Below are positions 22,479 through 31,263 of a stretch of 32,283 nt of DNA, piece after piece. The notes beneath the pieces are model-generated. The model ran no database searches and was not told the DNA's origin. It saw only the letters and a program-made list of their open reading frames with translations. Source of the DNA: Candidatus Hodarchaeota archaeon (GTDB lineage Archaea; Asgardarchaeota; Heimdallarchaeia; Hodarchaeales; Hodarchaeaceae); the NCBI GenBank assembly GCA_016839815.1, contig JAEOTM010000175.1:1-32283 (forward strand), given 5' to 3'. Position 1 is the first letter of the stretch. Each line of letters starts with the position of its first letter. The translations under genes were made by a program, and so were the position numbers.

Positions 22479-23837
22479 ATGACCAATTCTAATTACGATG
22501 TTGTAATCACGGGTGCTGGAACAGCCGGTAGTATGGCAGCAGCTGCACTAGCTAACAAAGGACTTAAGGTCGCATTGTTAGATCGACAACCAAAAGAAAA
22601 AATCGGAGTAAAAATATGTGGGGACGCGACTAGTGGAGAGCACTTTAAACGGATCCAGTCTATCACAAAAGTCGATCCTCCAAAAGGAGATGAAGTTATA
22701 CAGAATGTGGCTGGAGCATGGTTATATTCCCCTGATCGAGAGATTAAACTTGAACTAGTGGAAGAAGGAGGAACGGGAATTATTATTGACCGATTTAAAC
22801 TTGGTATGAGAATATTGGAAAATGCAATTGACTTTGGTGCCGAATTATTTGATAATACAATGGTTAAAGAGCCTATCATTACGAATGATTATGTTACAGG
22901 TATTAAGTACCGCGGAAAAGATAAAAATATTCATGAAATGACAGGTAAGGTCATTATTGATGCATCAGGGATTATCGGAGTACTAAGAACTAAGCTAAAC
23001 CCAGAAAAGACATTTATGGATTTAGAACTTGCTACTAAAGATGTTTGTAATTGTTATCGAGAAATTAGGGATGTTGAACCTGAGATTGAATCACCCGAAT
23101 TTATTCGGTTAATCTTCGATCAAGATGTAGCCAAGGGTGGGTATATCTGGGAGTTTCCAAGAGGGCCCCATTCCATGAATGCAGGTTTAGGTGTTATGCG
23201 TACCTATCAAATGAACCCACATAAGCAATTTGATGTTTTTATTGAGCAGCAGAAGGCCCTCTACAAGAATTCAAAACTTGTTCATGGGGGTGCATGGCGA
23301 GTACCTCTTAGACGCCCCCAGGATAATCTTGTTTGGAATGGGTTTATGCTCATTGGTGATTCAGGCACTCAAGTAAAACCAACTGATGGAGGAGGAATTG
23401 GAATATCAGTTAATGCCGCCGCTATGGCAAGTCAAACAATTATTTCTGCATTAGAAAACGATAACGTTTCCATGGAAGGATTGTGGGATTATAATGTACA
23501 ATTTATGCGTAGTATTGCCCCTATAAATGCTCCTCTTGCGATTATGAAAGATTTTATCATTCCTATGCCTAGTTCGATCATTAATGAGATATTCCACAAA
23601 GAAATTCTTACTGGGGATGATATGCTTTACGGTAATGCTTCAGGAAATATTTCAAGCGGATTTATGGTTAACTTGATACGTGCTTGGCGCGGAAAGCGGA
23701 TTTTAGGTACACTAATGAAGTTTAGAGGAATTTTAAAAAAGATGGACAGAGCACGAACTCTTTACGAGACATTTCCGGATAAACCAGCAGACTTTCAATC
23801 GTGGCGACGTGAAATATTTAATATATATGGAGAATAA
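22479..23837 (+). CDS. geranylgeranyl reductase family FAD enzyme
   Basis: 452 residues. An N-terminal FAD-binding Rossmann motif GAGTAG (12-17), the family pattern LLDRQPKEKIGVKICGDATS, and a third dinucleotide motif MLIGDSGTQVKPTDGGGIGI. The substrate-pocket signature GGYIWEFPRGPHSMNAGLGV also matches the GGR family. The enzyme probably saturates the double bonds of geranylgeranyl chains in archaeal ether lipids (digeranylgeranylglycerophospholipid reductase), taking electrons from a reduced carrier. AGAAGGA lies about 12 bases before the ATG. A T9 tract (23859-23867) follows the stop and is probably a terminator. Confidence 0.9.
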   Translation: MTNSNYDVVITGAGTAGSMAAAALANKGLKVALLDRQPKEKIGVKICGDATSGEHFKRIQSITKVDPPKGDEVIQNVAGAWLYSPDREIKLELVEEGGTGIIIDRFKLGMRILENAIDFGAELFDNTMVKEPIITNDYVTGIKYRGKDKNIHEMTGKVIIDASGIIGVLRTKLNPEKTFMDLELATKDVCNCYREIRDVEPEIESPEFIRLIFDQDVAKGGYIWEFPRGPHSMNAGLGVMRTYQMNPHKQFDVFIEQQKALYKNSKLVHGGAWRVPLRRPQDNLVWNGFMLIGDSGTQVKPTDGGGIGISVNAAAMASQTIISALENDNVSMEGLWDYNVQFMRSIAPINAPLAIMKDFIIPMPSSIINEIFHKEILTGDDMLYGNASGNISSGFMVNLIRAWRGKRILGTLMKFRGILKKMDRARTLYETFPDKPADFQSWRREIFNIYGE

Positions 23838-23851
23838 GCCTCTATAATCTA

Positions 23852-23867
23852 TTTTCTCTTTTTTTTT
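23852..23867 (+). terminator. T-tract after the geranylgeranyl reductase
   Basis: TTTTCTC followed by nine T (23859-23867) 15 bases after the reductase stop. T-tracts of this length are typical archaeal terminators. It also covers the convergent stop of the 848-residue gene. Confidence 0.5.
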
Positions 23868-26412
23868 ACAAAAACAGGTCACTTATCTGTACAAATTCAG
23901 GTGGACAAACATGGAGATTTCCCACTGCTGCTGAATAAACATAACCTGAAAAATGTCCAAGTACCTTGGTTGCTTGTTTGTACAAATATGCATTTTCCAG
24001 AGAGCTTGAAGAGATAAGTAGTTCAAACAGATCGTTCCCCTTACCTTTCCATTTAGAGAGATGGAATCCAATTTTTACTGTATTAGGTGTTAATAAGTAA
24101 TTAAAGTAATTATCACCAAAAATATTAGCAGGAGGAATTTCTTCGAATATTTCCAGTGGAACCTCAAGTAAATGCAGATAGTTTGGATTTTGTGGGTTCT
24201 CATCATCCATTAGCACTTCTGGATTGGTTTTAAAGTATGATTCTTTAATAATATCAAATCCCTGTGAAAAAAGAGAAGCAATTAAGCTTGCATTTGACAC
24301 CAAATATTTTCGTAATGCTGTAACTCCCTCATTATAACGCATCTCTCGTAGAGCTTTGATTTCTTGATTTTTTGCAAAATCTGTGGGTTGTTCTATCATA
24401 CTTTGTAATTGTGAGGGGATTTTATTATAGAAATGATGGGCAATAAGCATTTCGATGGCGAAATGTAATCCATTAAGTAATTCAAAAATAGCTACTGCTT
24501 TCTTGCTGTCCTTGTCCTTCTTTGGGAACAATCTTTGTAAAGTGAAAATCGTAGAAACATCTTGGAGCACTTCAGAGGCATCGTGTACTTGCCATCCAGA
24601 ACCTGTTTGTGAATATTTAAACCAAGGAGGTTCAGTTACTTTCTTTGACCCTATCAGCTTCTCAAAGTTTTGAATCTCTTTGGAAATTCTCTCCTTTAAC
24701 TTCTGAATCTCTTTTTGGGTAATTTCTTTTAATGATGTGATTTCCTGTTCATTAATGGTTTTTTTCCCTTTAGCCTTCTTCAAGACTTTCTGCAACCCAT
24801 TTACGACTTTATCCGAAATACTATTATGATTAGGATAATCTAGATGGATCTCTATCTCAATAGTCGAATTTCCATTCTTTAAATCTGACCAAGTGCTATC
24901 AATTAATGAAAGAAGAGGGTTATGTAACTCTTCTTGAATTTTTCTATAATTATTCATCTCAAACTGCTTAATATACTTTATAGGGTTGTCTTTCAGTACT
25001 TCACATAGATTATTAGTACTTAACTCTTTTAAAGTTGGAAAACAACCATTCAGAACAGTTGTCTTCCATTTATAGCTAAAAATCTTCTCCAAAAACGTAG
25101 TTAGATGATTTACCTGTTCTAATTGGGTTGCAAGCAGAGTAATATAAGATGTCAGATCAGAAAAGATTTTTCCAACACTCGTATTATCGCCTATTAACAG
25201 ATATGATAATAAGGATGAAGTGGTCTTTATCAACGCATTTTCAAGGGATTTTTGAGCATAGGTAGCAGTTTCAGGATTCCCAGACAGATCATACACCCGA
25301 TCAATTTCAAGGGTAGGTAAGGGACGATTTCTAGAAATAAGGTTAGAAAGTTCTTTCTTCAGTCGATCTCCACTCATTCGCTTTATTGTCTGTGGATTTA
25401 ACTCGATTAAGAAGCTTAAAAATGCATTGAAGAAAGGGTTCTTCCTAAAATTAAAATGAGCTTCTTCTTCAACTAACATTTGAAGTAATTCTTCGGAACG
25501 AATAATCGTATTGAGATTTTTCTTAGGAAAAGCAAGATCAAGGAGTTGCTTAGCGATTACCAGTCCCTGCTCCCCAAATGGATTATTAACGTACCCAGAT
25601 ATGAATTCCTTAAGGATTAAACCTGCAGTTACCTGTTTAGGTTGATTAGCAGGCCAATGAAATTCTGTCTCAGATAATGCTTGTTTCAATAGAGCGGCTG
25701 GTCCTTGTTTGCTAATTTCTTCAGAAATAATTGATTTTATCTTAGAACGTAATGTTGGTAGGATACCCTCAATTTTTCGAGCAGTTATTAGGATAGACAT
25801 GTCATTTTTTAATAAGGAGCCTAATGTTAGCCAGACAGCCTCGTTTATAGCATTTTCTATTTTTTCTGCGTAAGTGAGATCTTGTAATGATAACCCAAGT
25901 TCCTGTGTGATAAAACTACGGTCTATCTCATTAATTAACTTTTCTAGGGTGTCTGTTTCACGAAATGGTGAATGTCTTACCTGCTTACGCCAAGCAACAA
26001 CTGCTTGATAGCATAGTTTCACCTGGAAACGTTCAGGTAAAGCACCCACAAGTAAGATTTCCTCAAATGCAGGGTTCCATACATAGTCAGAAAGATATTT
26101 ATGTCCTAAAACACCAGATAAAACCTTAATTTGGCTTTCGATTTTCTGTGCAAAGTGTGACTTACTCCAGATGAAAAAACCGACAAGTGAATCATGACCT
26201 ACATTCTGAATAAATATACGTCCCTTTTCAGCTTGGATATCATCCAACAATCCCATTCCCGTTTCCGAACTTGTCAATGAAGAAATTGCTGTTAGTATAC
26301 CCCCGAATAACACGGATTGTTCATTACTAAATCCAATACTAACTGTGGGAATTCCATGGTTAACAATAAAAAAGGCGATTTGTGGTGCAACCGGTGATTT
26401 CTTTCGGGCCAC
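23866..26412 (-). CDS. 848-residue protein with an N-terminal longin-like domain
   Basis: The start is GTG at 26412, with GAGGA eight bases upstream (a strong Shine-Dalgarno). Residues 10-115 look like a longin or roadblock-type domain: IAFFIVNHGIPTVSIGFS, VLFGGILTAISSLTSS, then GRIFIQNVGHDSLVGFFIWS and a long helix (KIESQIKVLSGVLGHKYLSD). The rest is predominantly helical, rich in leucine and lysine, with a coiled coil near 590-650 (TSLKEITQKEIQKLKERISK) and a final mixed domain (NLHVCPPEFVQISDLFL at the end). No enzymatic motif is seen. A large helical scaffold joined to a small-GTPase-binding type domain suggests a trafficking, membrane-remodelling or signalling adaptor; this is inference. 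It is convergent with the reductase and divergent from the GT-C gene. Confidence 0.7.
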   Translation of the reverse strand: MARKKSPVAPQIAFFIVNHGIPTVSIGFSNEQSVLFGGILTAISSLTSSETGMGLLDDIQAEKGRIFIQNVGHDSLVGFFIWSKSHFAQKIESQIKVLSGVLGHKYLSDYVWNPAFEEILLVGALPERFQVKLCYQAVVAWRKQVRHSPFRETDTLEKLINEIDRSFITQELGLSLQDLTYAEKIENAINEAVWLTLGSLLKNDMSILITARKIEGILPTLRSKIKSIISEEISKQGPAALLKQALSETEFHWPANQPKQVTAGLILKEFISGYVNNPFGEQGLVIAKQLLDLAFPKKNLNTIIRSEELLQMLVEEEAHFNFRKNPFFNAFLSFLIELNPQTIKRMSGDRLKKELSNLISRNRPLPTLEIDRVYDLSGNPETATYAQKSLENALIKTTSSLLSYLLIGDNTSVGKIFSDLTSYITLLATQLEQVNHLTTFLEKIFSYKWKTTVLNGCFPTLKELSTNNLCEVLKDNPIKYIKQFEMNNYRKIQEELHNPLLSLIDSTWSDLKNGNSTIEIEIHLDYPNHNSISDKVVNGLQKVLKKAKGKKTINEQEITSLKEITQKEIQKLKERISKEIQNFEKLIGSKKVTEPPWFKYSQTGSGWQVHDASEVLQDVSTIFTLQRLFPKKDKDSKKAVAIFELLNGLHFAIEMLIAHHFYNKIPSQLQSMIEQPTDFAKNQEIKALREMRYNEGVTALRKYLVSNASLIASLFSQGFDIIKESYFKTNPEVLMDDENPQNPNYLHLLEVPLEIFEEIPPANIFGDNYFNYLLTPNTVKIGFHLSKWKGKGNDLFELLISSSSLENAYLYKQATKVLGHFSGYVYSAAVGNLHVCPPEFVQISDLFL

Positions 26413-26622
26413 TGATTTTTCCTCAATGATAGATTATTTTTGGAGAAGTACACTGAGTGTGTGTTCTCTGTGTGTAGTGTAAATGATGTATTTGAACGAA
26501 TGACTTTCCTTAATTTACTAAGTATTCAAGAGCTATTTTAACCAATGGGAATGAAGTGAATCAACTACTTGAACAATTGTCTATCCCCTTAGTGGTAACA
26601 ACGACTTAGTAAAAAGAGGATT

Positions 26623-27891
26623 ATGATGGATATATTAGGCAGATATTCGGAATCTATTCGGAGAGCTCTGCAGGAAAACCGATGGTTAATATATTCCTTT
26701 CTATTAAACCTGATAATCCAGGTTGTTATAGCCGTAATCTATTATAATCCTGTTGACTTCGTTTTACAGGTAGAAACAGCCCGAGAAATTGCTCAGGGAA
26801 AGCTACTCTATCGTGACATTGGTCAAATCATCTATAATGAAAGAATTCTTCCTAATCCCCAATATCCGCCTTTATACCTATATACTCTTGCAGTTATCAT
26901 TGTTATAATAGGAGTAGATACCTTTACATTCAACATGGCTAAAATCTTTCTCATTTTTATCAATTTTTTAGTAGCACTCATTATTTACTACTTGATCCAT
27001 GCAAATTACGGTAAAAAACTTGCAATTATTGCATTCAACTGGTTTTTACTCAACCCTGCGACCCTAGGAATTACTCTTGGAGGTTATCATGAAAACTATA
27101 TGCTTCTCTTTGTCTTACTAGGATTCCTTTGTCTCAATCAAAAACGAACGATTATGAGTGGAATTTGTTTTGGATTAGCTCTGTTGGTTAAACCTATAGC
27201 TGCGATTTATTTTATTCCCATATTAATCTGGGGATTGAGAGAAAAGCAACTTAAATCACTTTATATTGGATTTATTGCTGGATTTACATTTCTAACCATC
27301 TCTCTCCCATTTCTTCTCTTGACACCTTCAGAATTTATTACGGATGTCTTTCTTGTCCATACAGAACGTCTTGATCCAAGTATGTCGTTTTATGTGTATA
27401 TTTTCTCAGACCTTTCACCTACTCTTTTTCCATTTCTCTTACAACTTTTACTCTTCTCAGCAACTGGAGTGATTATTTTATTCTTTATGGAATTCAAGGG
27501 TCCTCTAGAGATTTACATTGCAGTTTTACCATTTTCAACCATATTTCTTGCTTTCAATAGAATCCTTTACCCCCATTATATTCCACTAATCTTTCCTTTC
27601 CTTACTCTATTTTTATTCTTTCTATACGATCGATATAAGCAAGATCAACAAAATAAAGGAATTTTATGGCAGATTCGAGGTTTAATTGCTGGACTGAGTC
27701 TTGTCTATATTGGATATATTTGGTGGTCGATTTTGTGGTCAATTGAAGGATTCGAAACTTACACGACTAATATCTATTTTCCTATCGCTGCAGTCATTTG
27801 TATTAGCGGTCTTTTAATTATTACAATAGTTTCCCTCTGGTCAATCATAGTCACTTCCAGTGTAAAACAAAAGAAGGATTTCCATGTTTAG
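26623..27891 (+). CDS. GT-C-fold membrane glycosyltransferase
   Basis: 422 residues with about ten TM helices. The first external loop carries NPVDFVLQVETAREIAQG with the conserved acidic residue after TM1, then LLYRDIG and NPQYPPLYLYTL; this D...GKxxYxD...YPPL pattern is shared by GT-C enzymes such as GT39/GT87 and archaeal mannosyltransferases, which use lipid-linked sugars. It probably adds a sugar to a lipid or protein outside the membrane. AGAGGA precedes the double ATG start (26623 or 26626). Its end overlaps the rhomboid gene by eight bases, so they are translated together. Confidence 0.75.
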   Translation: MMDILGRYSESIRRALQENRWLIYSFLLNLIIQVVIAVIYYNPVDFVLQVETAREIAQGKLLYRDIGQIIYNERILPNPQYPPLYLYTLAVIIVIIGVDTFTFNMAKIFLIFINFLVALIIYYLIHANYGKKLAIIAFNWFLLNPATLGITLGGYHENYMLLFVLLGFLCLNQKRTIMSGICFGLALLVKPIAAIYFIPILIWGLREKQLKSLYIGFIAGFTFLTISLPFLLLTPSEFITDVFLVHTERLDPSMSFYVYIFSDLSPTLFPFLLQLLLFSATGVIILFFMEFKGPLEIYIAVLPFSTIFLAFNRILYPHYIPLIFPFLTLFLFFLYDRYKQDQQNKGILWQIRGLIAGLSLVYIGYIWWSILWSIEGFETYTTNIYFPIAAVICISGLLIITIVSLWSIIVTSSVKQKKDFHV

Positions 27892-28477
27892 CGAACAAAT
27901 GGATCGTATACAAGCTCGATTACCTCCCATGTTTGTAACTATAAGTATTATGGGAGTATTAACCCTCATTTATATTTTAGGAATGATATTCTATCCCTAT
28001 CGATTATTAGAGCAATCATCTGAAATGTTGGGACAGTGGGGGCAGTCAAATAGACGAGTAATAAATGGAGAATGGTATAGACTATTTACAGCCTTTCTTA
28101 TTCATGGAAATATTATTCATTTAGCTTCAAATCTACTTTTCCTTCTTATATTTAGTACTAGACTTGAAGAGTTAACAGAAGGACATAAAATTTTTCTTGT
28201 TTTTCTCAGTAGTGGGATTTTTGGGAATATTGCTACCCTTTTCTCATTTTTAGTTGGGATGGAATTCCTTTCATTTGGTGCCTCAGGAGCAGTCTTTGGT
28301 TTGTTGGGAGCGGTGATTTTCCTACTAAGAGGAAAGTCAAAGCGAGAAAGAAGAACGATGTATTATTTTATTATAATCTTCTTTACTATAACTATTGGGC
28401 AGGATACGAATGTAATTTCCCACTTATTTGGACTAATAGGGGGATTTTATGTAATGAAAATTCTACACAAAATGTAA
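27884..28477 (+). CDS. rhomboid-family intramembrane serine protease
   Basis: 197 residues with six TM helices. The catalytic Ser is S134 in GASGAVFGL and the catalytic His is H180 in VISHLFGLIGG. The oxyanion-hole region contains IHGNIIHLASNLLFL, with H79 and N83. WYRLFTAFLIHGN is the conserved L1-loop segment. It cleaves TM helices of substrate proteins inside the membrane. All catalytic residues appear intact. The ATG at 27884 lies within the end of the preceding glycosyltransferase gene (eight-base overlap). Confidence 0.93.
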   Translation: MFSEQMDRIQARLPPMFVTISIMGVLTLIYILGMIFYPYRLLEQSSEMLGQWGQSNRRVINGEWYRLFTAFLIHGNIIHLASNLLFLLIFSTRLEELTEGHKIFLVFLSSGIFGNIATLFSFLVGMEFLSFGASGAVFGLLGAVIFLLRGKSKRERRTMYYFIIIFFTITIGQDTNVISHLFGLIGGFYVMKILHKM

Positions 28478-28487
28478 AATGATTTGT

Positions 28488-30074
28488 TTAGTCCAATTCT
28501 GCTAAGAATTCACAATGGGGATGACCACTTGCTTGACATTTGGTTTCTCGAACGATTACATCCTCTTCGATAAAAAGATCCAACCTGCCGTTAATAAAAC
28601 CGGAAAGAAAATCATCGAGCATATTAACTTCAGGAGGCTGTTCAAGACCAGGAAAGAGTGTAGGGCGGTCGACAGCTGTTAAATCAATACCAGATGTAGC
28701 AGCGCTCTCCCATACTTTGAAAATGGCACTTTCGTCATCAATCTGTTGAACCACAACATCAGATAAAATTTTGGGTGAGCTTAAGTTTTTATCAAAATAA
28801 TAACTTAGAACGTCACAAGCCTGTTCAAATTCCATGGCCCCGAGAAGTTTAGCATCCAATCCACGACGATTAATAATCCTGCTTATTATTCCGATATCTT
28901 CTAAGATCTGACCATAATGTTGACCTGCATATGACAGTAATGTAGAATTGAACGGATCAGAGAATTTAAGGGAAGTTAGGATATGCTGTAAAACAGAAAT
29001 GTGAATGAAATCTCCAATCGCTGGACGCATCCACTTTTTATTCAAGAGCGAATGATACATATTTCTGGATATATTTCCAATAGAGAGTTCAAATCGAAGT
29101 CGGTCAGACTCACTGAAAAATTCTTTCGACTCGATATTTGAAATATTATAATGGTCAGATTCCTCTCCTAGCTTAATATCAAACTCGCAGTGATTATCCC
29201 CAAGTCCCCAGCATTTGGTCTCCGTGACTGCAGCTTTTTCTCCTAATGTTACTTCAATCAAACCCGCAATTTCCCCCGCAAGAAAACCACAAACATCTTG
29301 GCCAATATCGGAGTTTTCAACGGCATGAGCAGATCCATTTACATTAAGTTTGACATGATAATCTGATATTTTATTAATAGTTAAATCAGAAGCCACATTT
29401 AACGCCATAGGATTGGGCCCGTACAAAATTCGGAACCCTTTCAACATCTCGTTAAAACGGTTCTTCATTCGGTGTTCATTCATAATATTTCGATTATAGC
29501 TATGTAACCACGACTGAGCAGCACCAAATTTCCCCGCGAGTTCCCCTGCTCGGAATAAATACCCTTTGGCGACGGGATTAATAGCAATCAAAGATGTAAC
29601 AATCGCCTGTAAGTGACCAATGTGGACATAATCACCAATGGACGGTCGGATGACCGTTTCCAGTTCATCGACATCTAAAAGTCTACCAGAAACAGTGATG
29701 ATAGATAATTTTCGCCATCGATCGCGATCGGCTTCGCTAGCCTTAACTCCAGCTTCAATGAGCTTGTTAAAAAGATAATTGAACAGATCATATTGTTCGG
29801 AGGAAAACAGTCCAGTATCTTCACCCCCAAAAGAAGAAAACATAGAGGCAGCTTGTGTGGCACTTAATACTTCCTCATCATTAAACAGGACATGGGGGAC
29901 TTGATAGACATGATAACGTTTACTCGCAATATCAGAATGTTCATCGGTATCAATAGTCTTGAGAGTAGCACCCCCTTGAGAGGTTTCAACGATACGTTTG
30001 AGGTGACGTTCGACAGGCTTGCAAATAGCACATTTTGGACCTTTGAACAGTATTATGCTGATTGGTTCGGCCAT
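28488..30074 (-). CDS. thioredoxin-like protein with two V4R domains
   Basis: 528 residues. Residues 1-95 form a thioredoxin/glutaredoxin-like domain with C15-A-I-C18 and the cis-proline P60 (YQVPHVLF). Two V4R (4-vinyl-reductase-like) domains follow: the first about 148-302, ending C288..C296 (ETKCWGLGDNHCEF), the second about 350-525, ending C513..C521 (ETKCQASGHPHCEF). Both open alike (RPSIGDYVHIGHLQAIVTSL and RPAIGDFIHISVLQHILTSL), showing an internal duplication. V4R is related to the Bet3 family of TRAPP tethering complexes and to small-ligand or heme-binding proteins. The ATG has GGAAGG about ten bases before it. A regulated redox sensor is a reasonable guess. Confidence 0.85.
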   Translation of the reverse strand: MAEPISIILFKGPKCAICKPVERHLKRIVETSQGGATLKTIDTDEHSDIASKRYHVYQVPHVLFNDEEVLSATQAASMFSSFGGEDTGLFSSEQYDLFNYLFNKLIEAGVKASEADRDRWRKLSIITVSGRLLDVDELETVIRPSIGDYVHIGHLQAIVTSLIAINPVAKGYLFRAGELAGKFGAAQSWLHSYNRNIMNEHRMKNRFNEMLKGFRILYGPNPMALNVASDLTINKISDYHVKLNVNGSAHAVENSDIGQDVCGFLAGEIAGLIEVTLGEKAAVTETKCWGLGDNHCEFDIKLGEESDHYNISNIESKEFFSESDRLRFELSIGNISRNMYHSLLNKKWMRPAIGDFIHISVLQHILTSLKFSDPFNSTLLSYAGQHYGQILEDIGIISRIINRRGLDAKLLGAMEFEQACDVLSYYFDKNLSSPKILSDVVVQQIDDESAIFKVWESAATSGIDLTAVDRPTLFPGLEQPPEVNMLDDFLSGFINGRLDLFIEEDVIVRETKCQASGHPHCEFLAELD

Positions 30075-30177
30075 GGATGTTTTTCCTTCCGTTTTTTTGT
30101 ATTTCGTGGGTTTTTGTGGACTTTCTTCTTTTTTCCCCTCATCAGATGTTGTCTTATGAGTTTTGTATTGCTACTCT

Positions 30178-30195
30178 CATATATATCTTTCTCAT
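30178..30195 (-). promoter_or_regulatory. BRE/TATA promoter of the Trx-V4R gene
   Basis: On the minus strand, GAGAAAG (BRE-like) directly precedes ATATATAT, ending near 30178. Initiation is expected near 30155, giving a leader of about 80 bases before the ATG at 30074. A G-rich tract lies upstream (30215-30247). Confidence 0.5.
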
Positions 30196-30214
30196 CTCCC
30201 CATGTTTTTGCCTT

Positions 30215-30247
30215 CCCTCCTCCCCTCCCGTTGTTTTCTCCCGTCCC
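30215..30247 (-). other. G-run cluster (possible G-quadruplex) upstream of the Trx-V4R promoter
   Basis: On the minus strand five runs of three or four G fall within 33 bases (plus-strand C-runs at 30215-30217, 30222-30225, 30227-30229, 30240-30242 and 30245-30247), with loops of 4, 1, 10 and 2 bases. This meets the usual G4 pattern if a loop of ten is accepted. It is unusual in AT-rich DNA. Confidence 0.4.
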
Positions 30248-30258
30248 TCTATTTCTTT

Positions 30259-30603
30259 TTATGTTCCCATTTCAAGATAGTCTTTATTTTCTATTATTTC
30301 TGTTACCAGTGCTGTATAATCGATATAATTCAATATACTCCTCAGTATATTTCCCAATACTTCCCATTCAAGATTTTTCTCGATTTCTGTCACTCGTGTT
30401 TCCAAATCTTTCTGTGCTATCTCCTCCACTTCTGCCTGTGTCAATTCCCAATTTCTGTAAACGCTTCTCCCATTACATCGCCCAGTTCCTCGAAATACGA
30501 CGCAATTATTGTCTTCTGGATTATTTTCTTTCCTGCTTCTGTCAACAATTTGTTCCTCACCTTTTTCTGATACTTTTTCTGAGCATAAAATCTTTATTTT
30601 CAC
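30259..30603 (-). CDS. 114-residue acidic protein of unknown function
   Basis: The start is a GTG at 30603 within AAAGGTGAAAATAAAG; the product begins MKIKILCSEKVSEKGEEQIV and ends ENKDYLEMGT. It is rich in Glu and Lys, with two Cys (NNCVVF, GRCNGR) and C-terminal helices (VEEIAQKDLETRVTEIEKNL, LGNILRSILNYIDYTALV). No domain is recognised. Overlapping open frames on the other strand are hydrophobic, Phe/Ser/Cys-rich and typical of antisense shadows, which favours this strand. It may belong upstream of the Trx-V4R gene, but the promoter at 30178 separates them. Confidence 0.4.
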   Translation of the reverse strand: MKIKILCSEKVSEKGEEQIVDRSRKENNPEDNNCVVFRGTGRCNGRSVYRNWELTQAEVEEIAQKDLETRVTEIEKNLEWEVLGNILRSILNYIDYTALVTEIIENKDYLEMGT

Positions 30604-30646
30604 CTTTCATCGAGTTTAAATTCATCCAAGACCTAGTGTTTTTGGA

Positions 30647-31192
30647 TTGGATTATTTGAAAAAACGTATCATACTAATTTCTGTACTAATTGTCTCTTAT
30701 TATCTGATAGGATTTCTTTATTACCAATATTTTTTACCTTATCCAGTAAAAGAAGGGACTTTTAATCTTTCAAACACCAGTGACCCCTTTGAAATTGAAT
30801 ATAATGACCCTGATATTTCCTATCGTGAATTTATAGTCGAGATAACACTAACCTCTGGTGGTCCTATAGAAATCGTCTACATCCAATGTTCAGATGATAT
30901 TCGCATTACTTTACATGACGGGTCTACTCAATTTGAGCACAATATGGCGGGGAATGTCTATATCCGACTCATCAATAGTGAGGCTATAGCTACAGGAACC
31001 TTTACAGTTATAGATCGTGCTTCTTTACTCATTCCCAAGTCTGCAACCGAAGCCTGTACATCTATGCCAGGAATTGCTTTTGCTTTCAATTATACAATCA
31101 TTCTCTTCGTAATTATGTTAATATCTGGTACGATCTATATTCTGATTTATAAACAGGATCAAGTAAAATCTCTAGCGAAAAAAATAAACTAG
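30647..31192 (+). CDS. membrane-anchored protein with an extracellular beta domain
   Basis: 181 residues: a TM helix near the start (ILISVLIVSYYLIGFLYYQY), an external beta-rich domain (FNLSNTSDPFEIEYND through GTFTVIDRASLLI) and a second TM near the end (YTIILFVIMLISGTIYILIY) with a basic tail. Two cysteines (IQCSDD, TEACTS) might form a disulfide. The start is TTG 30647 or TTG 30656, with GGATTGGAT just upstream. No family is recognised. The layout is that of a small sensor or scaffold spanning the membrane twice. Confidence 0.55.
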   Translation: MDYLKKRIILISVLIVSYYLIGFLYYQYFLPYPVKEGTFNLSNTSDPFEIEYNDPDISYREFIVEITLTSGGPIEIVYIQCSDDIRITLHDGSTQFEHNMAGNVYIRLINSEAIATGTFTVIDRASLLIPKSATEACTSMPGIAFAFNYTIILFVIMLISGTIYILIYKQDQVKSLAKKIN

Positions 31193-31263
31193 TGGTGATT
31201 GGTATTTCGAATATACTATACGGAACAACAGATTTTTCAAGAATCTATCCAGAAATGAGGGAA

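Noticed and set aside
26449..26481. GT-rich tract flanked by TACACT and AGTGTA before the glycosyltransferase gene
   Set aside because: Only 6-bp arms around a 21-bp loop of simple GT sequence; low-complexity sequence can give this by chance.
30163..30570. Plus-strand open frame of 135 residues, and a longer overlapping one at 29892-30659
   Set aside because: Composition is Phe/Ser/Pro/Cys-rich with no family features, as expected antisense to purine-rich coding DNA; both run against the Trx-V4R gene or the minus-strand 30259-30603 frame.
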